Source: Sphingomonas sp.
Lineage (GTDB): Bacteria; Pseudomonadota; Alphaproteobacteria; Sphingomonadales; Sphingomonadaceae
Assembly (NCBI GenBank): GCA_017849555.1
Contig: JAFIGU010000081.1
Location: 1 to 64,000, forward strand
Reading direction: 5' to 3'
DNA length: 64,000 bases
The number at the start of each line of letters is the position of its first letter. Position 1 is the first letter of the stretch. The notes beneath the pieces are model-generated. The model made no database searches, was not told the origin of the DNA, and saw nothing but the letters and a program-made list of their open reading frames with translations. Below are positions 48,718 to 58,395 of this stretch, piece after piece. Position numbers and translations under genes: made by a program.

Positions 48718-49305
48718 ATGACCGGCGAAATCTATGGCACGGTCGATCCCGTGCTCTATCCCAACGGCGCTTCGACACCCGCTGCGGGTGCGGCATTATC
48801 CTGGTCCGCGGTGACCGCCGGTACGATCGGCGCGATCGCGCTCAGCCTTACCTTGCTGATGCTGGGGTCGGCGTTCGGGCTGGCGACGGTGTCGCCGTGG
48901 CCCGGCGTCGGCGCCAAGCCCGAGACGTTTACGATCGGCGCGGGAATCTGGCTGGTCGTGACGCAATGGCTGTCCGCCGCGCTCGGCGGGTATCTCGCCG
49001 GGCGGCTGCGCGTGCGGTGGCACGGGCTCCACGGCGACGAGGTCTTCTTCCGCGATACCGCGCACGGCTTCGTCACCTGGGCGACCGCGACGGTGGTGGT
49101 GGCGGTCGTCGCGGTCGGCGCGACCGCGCTCACCAGCCTCGCACCGGCGCCGGCCGATGTTCCGACGAGCAAGGAAGCGATCGATGCGGCGCGCAAGGTC
49201 GCCGCTACCTTCGCCGCCTTCACCGGCCTGTCGCTCGTCATCGGCGCTTTCATCGCCAGCGTTGCCGGGGTGATCGGCGGTCGCCTGCGCGATATGCACC
49301 CTTAA
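48718..49305 (+). CDS. Conserved inner-membrane protein
   Basis: A 195-residue protein with four membrane segments (GTIGAIALSLTLLMLGSAFG; WLVVTQWLSAALGGYLAGRL; FVTWATATVVVAVVAVGATA; TGLSLVIGAFIASVAGVIGG). A conserved loop reads RWHGLHGDEVFFRDTAHG. Homologues are sometimes labelled PhnA-like membrane proteins, without proof of function. It begins 2 bases after the 30-residue peptide and clearly forms an operon with it. A long open frame upstream in the same register is a shadow of hipA. Confidence 0.75.
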   Translation: MTGEIYGTVDPVLYPNGASTPAAGAALSWSAVTAGTIGAIALSLTLLMLGSAFGLATVSPWPGVGAKPETFTIGAGIWLVVTQWLSAALGGYLAGRLRVRWHGLHGDEVFFRDTAHGFVTWATATVVVAVVAVGATALTSLAPAPADVPTSKEAIDAARKVAATFAAFTGLSLVIGAFIASVAGVIGGRLRDMHP

Positions 49306-49359
49306 TGGGCCGTTGCCGCGGCGGCAGGAACCGGCCGCCGCGGTAGCGTGCATCGTCGT

Positions 49360-50118
49360 TCAGAACCCCGCGGCGCGCTTCATCAGGTCGCGCCGCTGCT
49401 CCCATTCGGTCGCGTCAAAGGCTTGCGCGGACCCGGCATCGGCCTCGGTCACGAACCAATGCACCTTGCTCCCCTCGACCGCGGCGAACACGGTTTCGGC
49501 GACCTGTGACGGCTTGACGTTGACCCCGACGATCTCGACCGACTTGGCCTGACGCTCGGCGGCGATGACCATCGGCGTCGCGACATAGCCGACCATCACG
49601 TCGCATACCCAGATGCCGTCGCGCTCCCGCTCGATATTGAGCCCCTCGGTCAGCCCCCGCACCGCGAACTTGCTCGCCGAATAGACCGCCTCCTCGGGCA
49701 CGCCATAGACCGCCGACGCCGACGACATGGTCACGATCCGCGCATCGGGCGCGCGGCGCAGATAGGGCAAGGCGGCGTGGATGCCGTTGATCACCCCTTT
49801 CACATTGACGTCGACCAGCGCGTGCAATCGATCGAGCGGAGTATCGGCGAAATCGCGCATCTCGAGGATGCCGGCGCAATTGAACAGCACGCCCAGTGCA
49901 TCCTGTCCGCAGAATTCGGCCAGCGCGGCAGCAAGCGCACCGGCATCGCGCACATCGGCGACGTGCGACGATGCGGCAACGCCGACCTCGGCCTCGACCG
50001 AAGCCAGCGCCGCGGCATCGCGATCGCAGAGCCCGAGGCGCCATCCGGCGCCGGCGAAGCGATGCGCGGTCTCGCGCCCGATCCCCGAGGCCGCGCCGGT
50101 GATGAAGATGCTCCGCAT
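49360..50118 (-). CDS. Short-chain dehydrogenase/reductase
   Basis: A 252-residue classical SDR: cofactor loop FITGAASGIGRETAHRFAGA, NCAGILEMRDFAD, catalytic Ser in TMSSASAVYGVPEEA and YSASKFAVRGLTEG. NAD(P)-dependent; substrate unknown. It lies 34 bases downstream of the amidohydrolase gene, in the same direction, and may be the last gene of the operon that starts with the STN-type receptor. Confidence 0.92.
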   Translation of the reverse strand: MRSIFITGAASGIGRETAHRFAGAGWRLGLCDRDAAALASVEAEVGVAASSHVADVRDAGALAAALAEFCGQDALGVLFNCAGILEMRDFADTPLDRLHALVDVNVKGVINGIHAALPYLRRAPDARIVTMSSASAVYGVPEEAVYSASKFAVRGLTEGLNIERERDGIWVCDVMVGYVATPMVIAAERQAKSVEIVGVNVKPSQVAETVFAAVEGSKVHWFVTEADAGSAQAFDATEWEQRRDLMKRAAGF

Positions 50119-50152
50119 ATCCGCTCCTCGCCCTGTTCGAGGGCGAGCATGC

Positions 50153-51946
50153 TCAATAGAAACGGATGTTGTCCACCTCGAACGTCATCGTCTGCCCCGG
50201 TCCGCGCGCGCCGCCGATTTCGACCTGGACGATATCGTCCCCGCTCCACGGCTTGTCGGCGCGGCCGCCCTCCTTCACCGGGGCGAAGGCACTGAACGGC
50301 ACCTCGACCGCCGCCCAGCCCGCGACCCCGTTGACCGATGCCGCCCAGCTTCCCGCGAGGCCATTCAGCCGCACGACGAACGCACCGGGCCCCTTGAGAT
50401 CGAACCGGACCCCTTTGTAGCGCCGCACATCGACCGGCTGGACCGAACCGCGCGTCAGCGGCACCGCAAAGCCGGCGTAAGCGCGATCCTTCACCGCCAT
50501 TCGCGCGGCAAGCTGCAGCGCATGCCCGTCATCCCCGCGCGGAACGATCTGGGTGATCTCGACCGAGCGATCGATCCCGCCGTCGCCGGTTTCGAGCCGC
50601 AGCGTATCGAGCGCGCTGCGTCCGTCGGCGCGCTCGAAATCGTCAAGCAACGGCTCGATCTTGACCGGCGCCGGATATTTCGCCTGGTTCGCCGCAGGCA
50701 AGGCGGGCGCCCCGGAGCCGATCACCGGGCGGCCGTCGATCACCACCTGCGACACCTTGTAGATATCGCCGATCGTCTCCCACGGCTTGCCGTCGATCAG
50801 CACGAGATCGGCGCGCTTGCCGGGGGCGATCGTGCCGCGATCCGCGTCCTCGGCCATGATCCGCGCGCTCGTCGCGGTCACCGCGACCAGGGCCTGCGAC
50901 GGGGTGAGCCCGGCGCGGACCAGCAATTCCAGCTCATGCTGGGTCGAGGTGCCGTGCGGGGTCGACGGCATCCCGGCATCGGTGCCGACCCCGATCGGCA
51001 CGCCCGCGTCGAACAACGCCTTCACATTGTGCAGCGCGTGGCCGAATTTGGCGACGCTCTGGCGATAGCGCGGATCGTCGGGCTTGGCCCCCGCCCCGCC
51101 CTTGTCGGGATCATAGACCGCCAGCGTCGGGATCATCGCCATCTTCGACGCGGCGATCGCCTTGACCTCCTCGGCGGTCAGGTCGCGATCCTGCAAGCCG
51201 TGCGCGAGCGAATCCACCCCGCCGCGCGCCGCGACCAGCCCGCGATCGGCGGTGACGGTGTGGGTCAGCACCTTCCACCCCGCCTTGTGCGCGGCATCGG
51301 TCAGCGCGGAAAGCGTCCAGCCGTCCATGCTGGTATTGTCGGGCGCCACGCCGTAGCGCCAGCCGTCGGTGAACGCCTTGATCAGATCGGGCTGATAGGG
51401 CTTGAGCTTCTCGACCGCGGCGCGCGCGGCATTGGGGGTATTGATCCAGATCGTCGTCGCCTGATCGCCCCAATCGGCGCCGTGGCCGCCCGGGGTGCTG
51501 ATCCGCGCGGCGAAATTGACGTGCGGCGTAACCAGCGACTTCAGCCACTCGCGGCGCGGGGCATAGCTTTCAGGCTGTTCGTGGAAATCGTTGACCGTGG
51601 TGACGCCCGATTTGACATAGGCCGTCGCGATCTGCGGCGTCGTGTTGGGCTCGCCCGCCGGGGTCCAGTGCGTGTGGAGATCGAACAGCCCGGGGATCAG
51701 CGCCTTGCCGCGCGCGTCGATCACCTTGGCGCCGCGCGGCGCCTTGCCGTCCGGCGTCACCTCGACGATCCGGCCGTCGCGGATCACCACCGTCGCGACC
51801 CGCGGCGCGGCGCCGGTGCCGTCGAACACGGTCGCGCCGACGATCGCCAGCGTGCCGTCATCGGCGGCGGCAAGCGGCGCGGCACCCAACATGCTCCCCG
51901 CGAGAAGCAGGCCGGCGGCGAGGCGGGGGAGGAGCGAGAGCGTCAT
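50153..51946 (-). CDS. Exported amidohydrolase with CIA30-like C-terminal domain
   Basis: A 597-residue exported hydrolase. After a signal peptide (LLPRLAAGLLLAGSMLGAAP), the amidohydrolase body has GKALIPGLFDLHTHWTPAGE with the HxH metal site, KVLTHTVTADRGLVAARGGV, and PIGVGTDAGMPSTPHGTSTQ near the final Asp. The last 170 residues form a beta-sandwich of the CIA30/carbohydrate-binding type (YKGVRFDLKGPGAFVVRLNG, then DDIVQVEIGGARGPGQTMTF). It overlaps the metalloprotease gene by 4 bases (ATGA). It probably trims peptides or cyclic amides in the periplasm; substrate unknown. Confidence 0.87.
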   Translation of the reverse strand: MTLSLLPRLAAGLLLAGSMLGAAPLAAADDGTLAIVGATVFDGTGAAPRVATVVIRDGRIVEVTPDGKAPRGAKVIDARGKALIPGLFDLHTHWTPAGEPNTTPQIATAYVKSGVTTVNDFHEQPESYAPRREWLKSLVTPHVNFAARISTPGGHGADWGDQATTIWINTPNAARAAVEKLKPYQPDLIKAFTDGWRYGVAPDNTSMDGWTLSALTDAAHKAGWKVLTHTVTADRGLVAARGGVDSLAHGLQDRDLTAEEVKAIAASKMAMIPTLAVYDPDKGGAGAKPDDPRYRQSVAKFGHALHNVKALFDAGVPIGVGTDAGMPSTPHGTSTQHELELLVRAGLTPSQALVAVTATSARIMAEDADRGTIAPGKRADLVLIDGKPWETIGDIYKVSQVVIDGRPVIGSGAPALPAANQAKYPAPVKIEPLLDDFERADGRSALDTLRLETGDGGIDRSVEITQIVPRGDDGHALQLAARMAVKDRAYAGFAVPLTRGSVQPVDVRRYKGVRFDLKGPGAFVVRLNGLAGSWAASVNGVAGWAAVEVPFSAFAPVKEGGRADKPWSGDDIVQVEIGGARGPGQTMTFEVDNIRFY

Positions 51947-54396
51947 TGGTGCAGCGTCCTTGTCGGCACGGGTCCGGTCAGCCAATCGTCTTCGCCGATC
52001 GGCGCCCCGGGCGGGATTTCGGGCGGGGTCGCAACGGGCTCGGCCAGCGCGCGCAGCTGCGCCTGCGGGCCGGTGAGCATCGCGGCGAGATAGGCGCAAA
52101 CATCGGTCTCGGTCGCATCGCCCCCGCAACTACGCAGCCGCTCGCCGAAGCGCATCGCCGCGCCGCGCACTACGCCGAGCGCGGTGGCGGAGAGATGCTT
52201 GTCCTGCATCACCGTCGCCAGCCGCACCGCATAACGCGCGCGGATCCGACGCCGCAGCTCCGCCTCGCGGCCGCGCGCCGCCGGGGCGAGCGCGGCGGAA
52301 AGCTTGTCGAGCATCTCGGCGAGCGACAATTGCCCGCTATCGACCCGCGCCTGCTCGACCAGCCGATTGAGCCGTTCGGGCGCGAGCAGCGCCTCGAGCG
52401 TCTGGTCCGCCGCGGTTTCGGCCGCGCTGGGAAGGTCGAACGGCGCGGCGGTGTTCGAGGGGAACAGCTCGATCTCATATTGCGGATCGGGGGTTCCCGA
52501 TTGCACCGAGGAGAGCTGCGCGAGCAACCGATCGGGTAGGTCGAGCAGCGCCGGATCGAGCGTACCGATCAGCGCGCTCAGCGCCGCGCGCTGCTTCGGC
52601 GCCGGGACGACCGACGCACGATCATGCCCGTCCCCCGCGACGGCATAGCGATAATCGACCCCCGCGATCAGCTTCGACACCGCGGTCACCTGATAGCGGT
52701 GATAGAGATAGATCGGCACGATCATCCGCCGAAGATCGGCGGCGGGCGATCCCTTGGGCAGATTTTCCGGGCCGAGCCGCGCCAGCGCGATGCGACGCAC
52801 CGCGAGGACATTGGCGAGCTCGGCCACCGCGTCGTCGCCATTGTCCCACATATTGCCATAAGGTTGCGCGTCGCCCACCCCGCGCGTGTCGCCGTCGCTG
52901 ACATAGCGATAGCCGTCGTCCGCCGCCTTGCGCGCGAGCGCGTCGAGCCACGCCGCCTCGTTCGCGCCTTTCGGCGCGGCGCCGTACAGCCAGTTGATCG
53001 CGAACTTGTCCCACGCGCCGACGCCGGTGGCATAAGCATTCGAGAAATCGAGCTTCTCGCCGTTCACCCGGATCAGCGGCGCGGGATAATCCATCACCGA
53101 GGCGCGCCCGGCATAGGTGCTCCCCGCGAAATTATGCGCAAGGCCGAGCGCATGCCCTACCTCATGCACCGCGAGCTGGCGCAGCCGCGCGCGGACCAGC
53201 TCGAGCGGATCGTCCGCCGCGCCGCTGCCCTCATGCGCCGCGCCGATCAGCCCGTCGAAGATCAGCCGGTCCTGCCACGCGCGCAGTGATCCGAGCTGCA
53301 CCACCCCGCGCACGATCTCCCCGGTGCGCGGGTCGACCACCGTCGTGCCCGTCGACCAGCCGCGCGTCGCGCGGTGGACCCAGGCGATGATATTGTAGCG
53401 CGCATCCATCGGATTGGCGTCTTCGGGCAGAGTCTCGACGCGGAAGGCGTCGATATAGCCCGCCGCGTCGAACGCCTGCGCCCACCAGCGCGCGCCCTCG
53501 ATCAACGCGGTGCGAATCGCCTCGGGCGCGGCACGGTCGACATAGAAAACGATCGGCTTGACGACGCGGCTGCGCGCCGCATCGGCGTCGGTCTTTTCGA
53601 GCCGGAAGCGCCGCACCAGCCGGCTGACAATCGGCTGATCGAGCGATGCGGCATAATCGTTGCGGATCACCTGCGCCGAGGTGCCGGTGCGCGGATCGAA
53701 GCCACGTGGGTGGAAATCGGCGTCGGGCAGCCGCACGAAGCTGTGGTGGATCGCCAGCGTCACCGCATGCGCATCGGGGACGATCCGCCCGAGCGCGCCG
53801 CCGGGATCGTCGCTCTGGAAGGTCAGCACCGCCTCGAATTCGGCATTGTCGGGGAAGGCAAGGCTTTGCCTGGGATCGACATAGCTCAGCGCCGGGGCGA
53901 GCTTATACGCCCCCGCCTTGCCGCGCTTGAGCCGCGCGGCAATGTCGACCGCATCGCGCAGCAGGAAGCCCGAGATATCGACCGAGACGCCGCCGTCGGG
54001 CAAGTCGGTCGCCTCCCCCGCCCAGACCACCGACGGCGCGAAGGACGCCGCTACCGCGCGTTCCTCCCCGGCATCGCCGGAGAGCGCGCGGAAGCGATTA
54101 TTCTCGAATTCGGCGAGCACGCGCTTGCCGACGCGGCGGAAGACGATGACCTGCGTCTGCCCCAGCCCGGCGCGGTCGGCGCCGATCTCGGTCGCGCCGA
54201 GCCCGCCGGCGATCTGCGGGGTGTAGAGGTAGCGCCCGAGGATTCCGTCCGCGCCCGCCGCGGGAAGCCGGATCGTGACGCGTCCGCCCTCCCCCGCCGC
54301 GATCGCGAACAAGGGCGCGTCCCCCGTTTTCGCGACCGCCGCCGCGGGCGCCAGCGCCACGGCAAGAACCAACGCTGCCGCCCCCCGTCTGAACAT
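51943..54396 (-). CDS. Exported zinc metalloprotease (DUF5117/DUF4953 type)
   Basis: An 817-residue exported protein. A signal peptide (MFRRGAAALVLAVALAPAAA) is followed by the DUF5117-like domain and, near residues 408-420, HEVGHALGLAHNF, the HExxHxxGxxH zinc site of metzincins, with the Met-turn in ASVMDYPAPLI. The C-terminal third is DUF4953-like. Such proteins sit in the periplasm or outer membrane and often occur beside TonB receptors and amidohydrolases. The start at 54396 shares one base with the receptor stop (TGATG). Confidence 0.88.
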   Translation of the reverse strand: MFRRGAAALVLAVALAPAAAVAKTGDAPLFAIAAGEGGRVTIRLPAAGADGILGRYLYTPQIAGGLGATEIGADRAGLGQTQVIVFRRVGKRVLAEFENNRFRALSGDAGEERAVAASFAPSVVWAGEATDLPDGGVSVDISGFLLRDAVDIAARLKRGKAGAYKLAPALSYVDPRQSLAFPDNAEFEAVLTFQSDDPGGALGRIVPDAHAVTLAIHHSFVRLPDADFHPRGFDPRTGTSAQVIRNDYAASLDQPIVSRLVRRFRLEKTDADAARSRVVKPIVFYVDRAAPEAIRTALIEGARWWAQAFDAAGYIDAFRVETLPEDANPMDARYNIIAWVHRATRGWSTGTTVVDPRTGEIVRGVVQLGSLRAWQDRLIFDGLIGAAHEGSGAADDPLELVRARLRQLAVHEVGHALGLAHNFAGSTYAGRASVMDYPAPLIRVNGEKLDFSNAYATGVGAWDKFAINWLYGAAPKGANEAAWLDALARKAADDGYRYVSDGDTRGVGDAQPYGNMWDNGDDAVAELANVLAVRRIALARLGPENLPKGSPAADLRRMIVPIYLYHRYQVTAVSKLIAGVDYRYAVAGDGHDRASVVPAPKQRAALSALIGTLDPALLDLPDRLLAQLSSVQSGTPDPQYEIELFPSNTAAPFDLPSAAETAADQTLEALLAPERLNRLVEQARVDSGQLSLAEMLDKLSAALAPAARGREAELRRRIRARYAVRLATVMQDKHLSATALGVVRGAAMRFGERLRSCGGDATETDVCAYLAAMLTGPQAQLRALAEPVATPPEIPPGAPIGEDDWLTGPVPTRTLHQ

Positions 54397-57300
54397 CAGA
54401 AACGATACCTCATGTTGGCGTACCAATAGCGCCGCATCGGCGTATAGAGCGTGCCCAGATAGCCGGTCGCCGCAAGCGGCGGGGCTTCATTGGTGATGTT
54501 GCGCGCGCCGATCCGGATGCTTGCGCCCTTGAGCGCGCCGGTGAAGCGATATTCGGCGTAAAGATTGGCGGTGAGCTGCCCGTCGACTACCCACGGCGCG
54601 GAGGCGCTGTCGATGCTGTCGTCCTCGACGCTGCCGATATATTGGGTGAAGGCGCCGACCGAGACATTCTCCAGCGACCAGTTGAACGACGCCGACCATT
54701 TCCACGCCGGACGCGAATTGAGCCGCAGCAGGCTGCCACCGCCGGTGATCACCGTATCCTTGTTGATCTTCCCCGCCGCGCGCGCGGCCATCAGCGCGGC
54801 GATCCCCGGCGACGGATCCTGATAGAATTCGAACAGATGCGACACGTTCACCGCGACGTTGAAGTCGCCGATCCCGGTGTCGCGGACCGAATAGACCGCA
54901 TTGAGATCCAGCCCGCGCACCGTTTGCGGCAACAGATTGACGTACTGGTCCTTGACGTAAAGCACTTGCCCGGCCGGCGCGAGCCCGGTCCCGGCAAAGG
55001 CGGCGAGATCGTCGGCGGTAGGCGCCGCGCGCACCACGTTCGGGTTGGTCTCGCCCGACTGGCGCAGCAGATAATCGAGGATCAGCGCATTGCCTTCGCC
55101 GAAGATGCCGATCAGCCCGGTCTGCCTGACCCGCCAATAGTCGGCGGTGAGCGTCAGATGCCCGAAGCGATCGGGAATCGGCGGCTCGACCACCGCGCCG
55201 ACCGACCAGGTGGTGGCGCGCTCGGGCTGGAGATCGGGGTTGCCCGAGCGGAGCGCGGTCACGTTCATCCGGCGCGGGCTGCCGGGCGCCGAGCAATCGG
55301 AGAATTTGGCGAACGCCCCGCGCCGAAAATCCGCCTCGCAGAAGGCATAGTCGGTGCGCGTGTTGGTGCGCGCGATGACCTGCGCATTGACCTGTTCGAG
55401 GTTCGGCGCGCGGAACGACTTCGCCCAGGATCCGCGCAGGCGGAAACCCTTCACCACATCCCATGAGCCGGCGACCTTCGGCACCGCGATATCGCCGAAA
55501 TCGCTGTAATTCTCGAAGCGGCCCGCGACCTGGAGATTGAGGCTGCGGACCAGCGGCACCGACATTTCGGGCGACACCACCGGCACCGCGAGCTCGCCAT
55601 AGGCCGAGAATACCATACGCGCGCCGCGAGTATCCGGGTTCTTGCTCAGATTGGCGAAATCGCTGACCGCGGTCTTGGTATAGGGATCGATATAATCGAT
55701 CGTGCCGTCGATCCGCGCGTCGCGATCGTCGAGCTGGGTTTCGCGCCGCGCCTCGATCCCCGAGGCGAAGCCGACGTCGCCGCCGGGCAGCGTGATCAGA
55801 TCCTTTTTCGACACGCGGAAGTCGTAGGTCGCCAGCGTCGCCTTGGTGAAGCGCACCAATTTCTGCCGCGCCGCATCGATGCTCGTCGCGTTGCTCGGGG
55901 TGCCGTCGCCGAGCGAGGGCGTGGCGAGCGTGCCGCCGTTGAACGGATTATAGGCCGCCGGGGTCGACAGCGCGAGGATCTCGGCGAGCTTGGTGCGCGA
56001 GATATTGTCGCTGACGTCGCGAACCGTCGCCTCGGAATAGCTGCCGGCGGTTTCCCAGTTGAACCCGTTCCATTCGCCGCGCAGCCCGAACAGGGTGCGG
56101 AACTGCTTGTTCGTCACATCGACGTTGATCTGGCCGAAATCGCGGAAGGCATAATTGTTGATCCGGACCGGCAACCCGCCGGCCGGGATGTTCAGCCCCG
56201 GAATACGGTTCGGATTGGGGGTGCCGTCGGCGAAGGTGACCGGGCCGAACGGGTTCCAGTAATTGCTCGCCGGCACCGTGATCGGGATCGAGGTCAGCGT
56301 TTCGATCGGGCGCTGCACCGCATGGGTCTTCGCGTAATAATAGCCCGCTTCCCAGAAGGCGGTGACGTCGTCGAAGTCATAGTGCCCGGTGAGGAACAGA
56401 TTGACGCGGTTGAGCCGCGGGATGACCGAGGTGCCCTCGGCGATATGGTCTTCGCGCAACGCGGCGTTGAGCCCGCCGGTCGTGGTGCACAGCCCGTTGC
56501 CCAGCGCAGTGTTGCAGCCGGACAGCGTCGCGGGCTGAATCTGGAACGCGCCGGCCCTGGTCGTCACTGCCGTGCCGCCGGCCATGACCGGGCTGCTGCC
56601 GGTTTTCACGACCGTACCGCCCAGCCACGGTGTCGTGGTGCTGCGGCCGTCGAGCTTGCTGTTGCCCTCGAACCGGGTACCCACGAACAGCGGGCGGCGG
56701 TCCGCCGACGCGGTGAAATATTGGTCGGTGGTCAGCAAGCCGGTGCCGCGATCATAGCTCGCGAACAAGGTGATATTGCCCTTGCCGCTCGCGAAATTGC
56801 TGCCGAACACCCCGCTCGCGTTGAGCTCGCGCAGCCGCGTCCCCTCGGCGCCGCCATATTGCAGCGACACGTCGCCGCCGTTGTAATCCTTCTTGAGTAC
56901 GGTGTTGACGACGCCCGCCACCGCATCCGCGCCGTAGATCGCCGCCGCGCCGTCGCGCAGCACCTCCAGCCGTTCTAGCCCGTTCACCGGGATCGCATTG
57001 GTATTATAGGTGAGGACCGGGACGAGCTGATCGTTCGCCTGGCTGGTCGGGTGCTGGACGACGCGGCGACCGTTGAGCATCACCAAAGTGTTGCCGATCC
57101 CGAGGTTGCGCAGGTTGACCGATCCCACGTCGCCGCGCGCGGCGTTGCTGCTCTGCGGCAGGTACGAGCTGTTGAACGTTACGTCGCCAAATTGCGGGAC
57201 CGAACGGAACAGCTCGTCGCCCGAAACCGCGCCGCTGTCCTGGATCTCGCGCTGGCCGATCAGCGTGACCGGCAGCGCATCGTTGATCTTGGCGCCTTTG

Positions 57301-57788
57301 ATCTGCGAGCCGACGACGACGACATCCTGAACCGGGGTCTGATCGACATCCTCCGCCGGGGCCGGCGTCGGGGCGGCCGCGCCGGGGCTCGCCTCCTGCG
57401 GCGCGGGAACGAAATGGGTGGTCGACGCGATCCGCCGCGACATCTGCTTCGCCGGCTCGCGCAAGGTCAGCGCGACGACGCGGCCGTTGATCGAGGCGAT
57501 CTTGAGCGGCGTACCCTCCAGGATCTTCGCCAGCGCGCTTTCGGCGGCATAGCTGCCGACCACCGCCGGCGCGCGCAATGCCGCGACATTGGCGGAGGGG
57601 AACAGCAGGCGATAGCCCGATTGCTTCGAAAACGCCTGAAGCGCGCCGCCCAGCGACTGCGCCGGAATATCGAACCGCGTCACTTGTGCCTGGGCCGCCG
57701 CGGCCGCAGCGGGCGATATCGTCGCCACCGCCATCACCGCCGCGCTTGCCTGTGCGATAAGCGCCCAACGCCCGATTCCACCGATCAT
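54396..57788 (-). CDS. TonB-dependent receptor with STN signalling domain
   Basis: A 1130-residue outer-membrane receptor. Signal peptide (residues 1-34), then an STN domain (about 36-110, VTRFDIPAQSLGGALQAFSK) as in FecA-type transducers, a plug (VQDVVVVGSQIKGAKINDAL; VLMNGRRVVQHPTSQANDQ; EVLRDGAAAIYGADAVAGVV) and a barrel ending MRYRF. The STN domain signals to a FecR protein; a FecR/sigma pair is divergent here. The Met at 57788 is preceded by GGGGGGTAAG; another Met at 57821 is possible. Co-transcribed with metalloprotease and amidohydrolase genes, it probably imports peptides or products they release. Confidence 0.92.
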   Translation of the reverse strand: MIGGIGRWALIAQASAAVMAVATISPAAAAAAQAQVTRFDIPAQSLGGALQAFSKQSGYRLLFPSANVAALRAPAVVGSYAAESALAKILEGTPLKIASINGRVVALTLREPAKQMSRRIASTTHFVPAPQEASPGAAAPTPAPAEDVDQTPVQDVVVVGSQIKGAKINDALPVTLIGQREIQDSGAVSGDELFRSVPQFGDVTFNSSYLPQSSNAARGDVGSVNLRNLGIGNTLVMLNGRRVVQHPTSQANDQLVPVLTYNTNAIPVNGLERLEVLRDGAAAIYGADAVAGVVNTVLKKDYNGGDVSLQYGGAEGTRLRELNASGVFGSNFASGKGNITLFASYDRGTGLLTTDQYFTASADRRPLFVGTRFEGNSKLDGRSTTTPWLGGTVVKTGSSPVMAGGTAVTTRAGAFQIQPATLSGCNTALGNGLCTTTGGLNAALREDHIAEGTSVIPRLNRVNLFLTGHYDFDDVTAFWEAGYYYAKTHAVQRPIETLTSIPITVPASNYWNPFGPVTFADGTPNPNRIPGLNIPAGGLPVRINNYAFRDFGQINVDVTNKQFRTLFGLRGEWNGFNWETAGSYSEATVRDVSDNISRTKLAEILALSTPAAYNPFNGGTLATPSLGDGTPSNATSIDAARQKLVRFTKATLATYDFRVSKKDLITLPGGDVGFASGIEARRETQLDDRDARIDGTIDYIDPYTKTAVSDFANLSKNPDTRGARMVFSAYGELAVPVVSPEMSVPLVRSLNLQVAGRFENYSDFGDIAVPKVAGSWDVVKGFRLRGSWAKSFRAPNLEQVNAQVIARTNTRTDYAFCEADFRRGAFAKFSDCSAPGSPRRMNVTALRSGNPDLQPERATTWSVGAVVEPPIPDRFGHLTLTADYWRVRQTGLIGIFGEGNALILDYLLRQSGETNPNVVRAAPTADDLAAFAGTGLAPAGQVLYVKDQYVNLLPQTVRGLDLNAVYSVRDTGIGDFNVAVNVSHLFEFYQDPSPGIAALMAARAAGKINKDTVITGGGSLLRLNSRPAWKWSASFNWSLENVSVGAFTQYIGSVEDDSIDSASAPWVVDGQLTANLYAEYRFTGALKGASIRIGARNITNEAPPLAATGYLGTLYTPMRRYWYANMRYRF

Positions 57789-57973
57789 CAATCTTACCCC
57801 CCGGTACGACCGAGCCGGCATTTTCCGGCCCTCATCCTTCCAAGACGGGCGATGTGCGCATTCCCCCCACCCTCGCGGAGGAATTTCTTGCACTTTTATG
57901 TCTCGGCGCGTGCGCCGCGAGCGTTTCTGCGCCTCTCAGCGGCGCGGTTCGCGCAAGTTTGCGCTTACGACCG

Positions 57974-58183
57974 TTACGCTTCTGCGGAAAGCGGCCGCGC
58001 CGGCTCGTCGGCGACATCCTCCAGCCGCCTGAGCTTGTCGGTGAGCAGCCGCGCGGCGACGAGCCGGGCCATCAATCTGCGATCCGGATCGTGGTGCTGA
58101 AGCTCGTTGAGCAGCGTCGTCGACCAATCGCCTATTCCGGACTGCAAAGCGGTGACCAGCTCGTCCCGGTTAACCTGTCGCAT
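57974..58183 (-). CDS. Small helical protein of unknown function
   Basis: A 69-residue protein, MRQVNRDELVTALQSGIGDW onward, probably all helix and without signal. GGAG lies 9 bases before its ATG. It lies between the divergent sigma-factor and receptor genes, on the receptor strand but 185 bases upstream of it. It could be a small leader gene of the receptor operon. No family recognised. Confidence 0.45.
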   Translation of the reverse strand: MRQVNRDELVTALQSGIGDWSTTLLNELQHHDPDRRLMARLVAARLLTDKLRRLEDVADEPARPLSAEA

Positions 58184-58395
58184 CGCGAATCACTCCGTGG
58201 GGGGAGTTGGAACAAAGCAGGAACATTGCGTGTAGGAAAGCGGATTTTCATCACCCCCTCCACCGAACAAGCAAAGGTAATCCCGCGCCTTTTTACCTCC
58301 CAACCGCAGAAATCCGCGCTTCGCGCATTAGCTCTCGACAAGCCCCGCGCCGCCCGCTTTCATGCCAGCGAGCGAAAAGGCCCGGGGGGAAAGCG

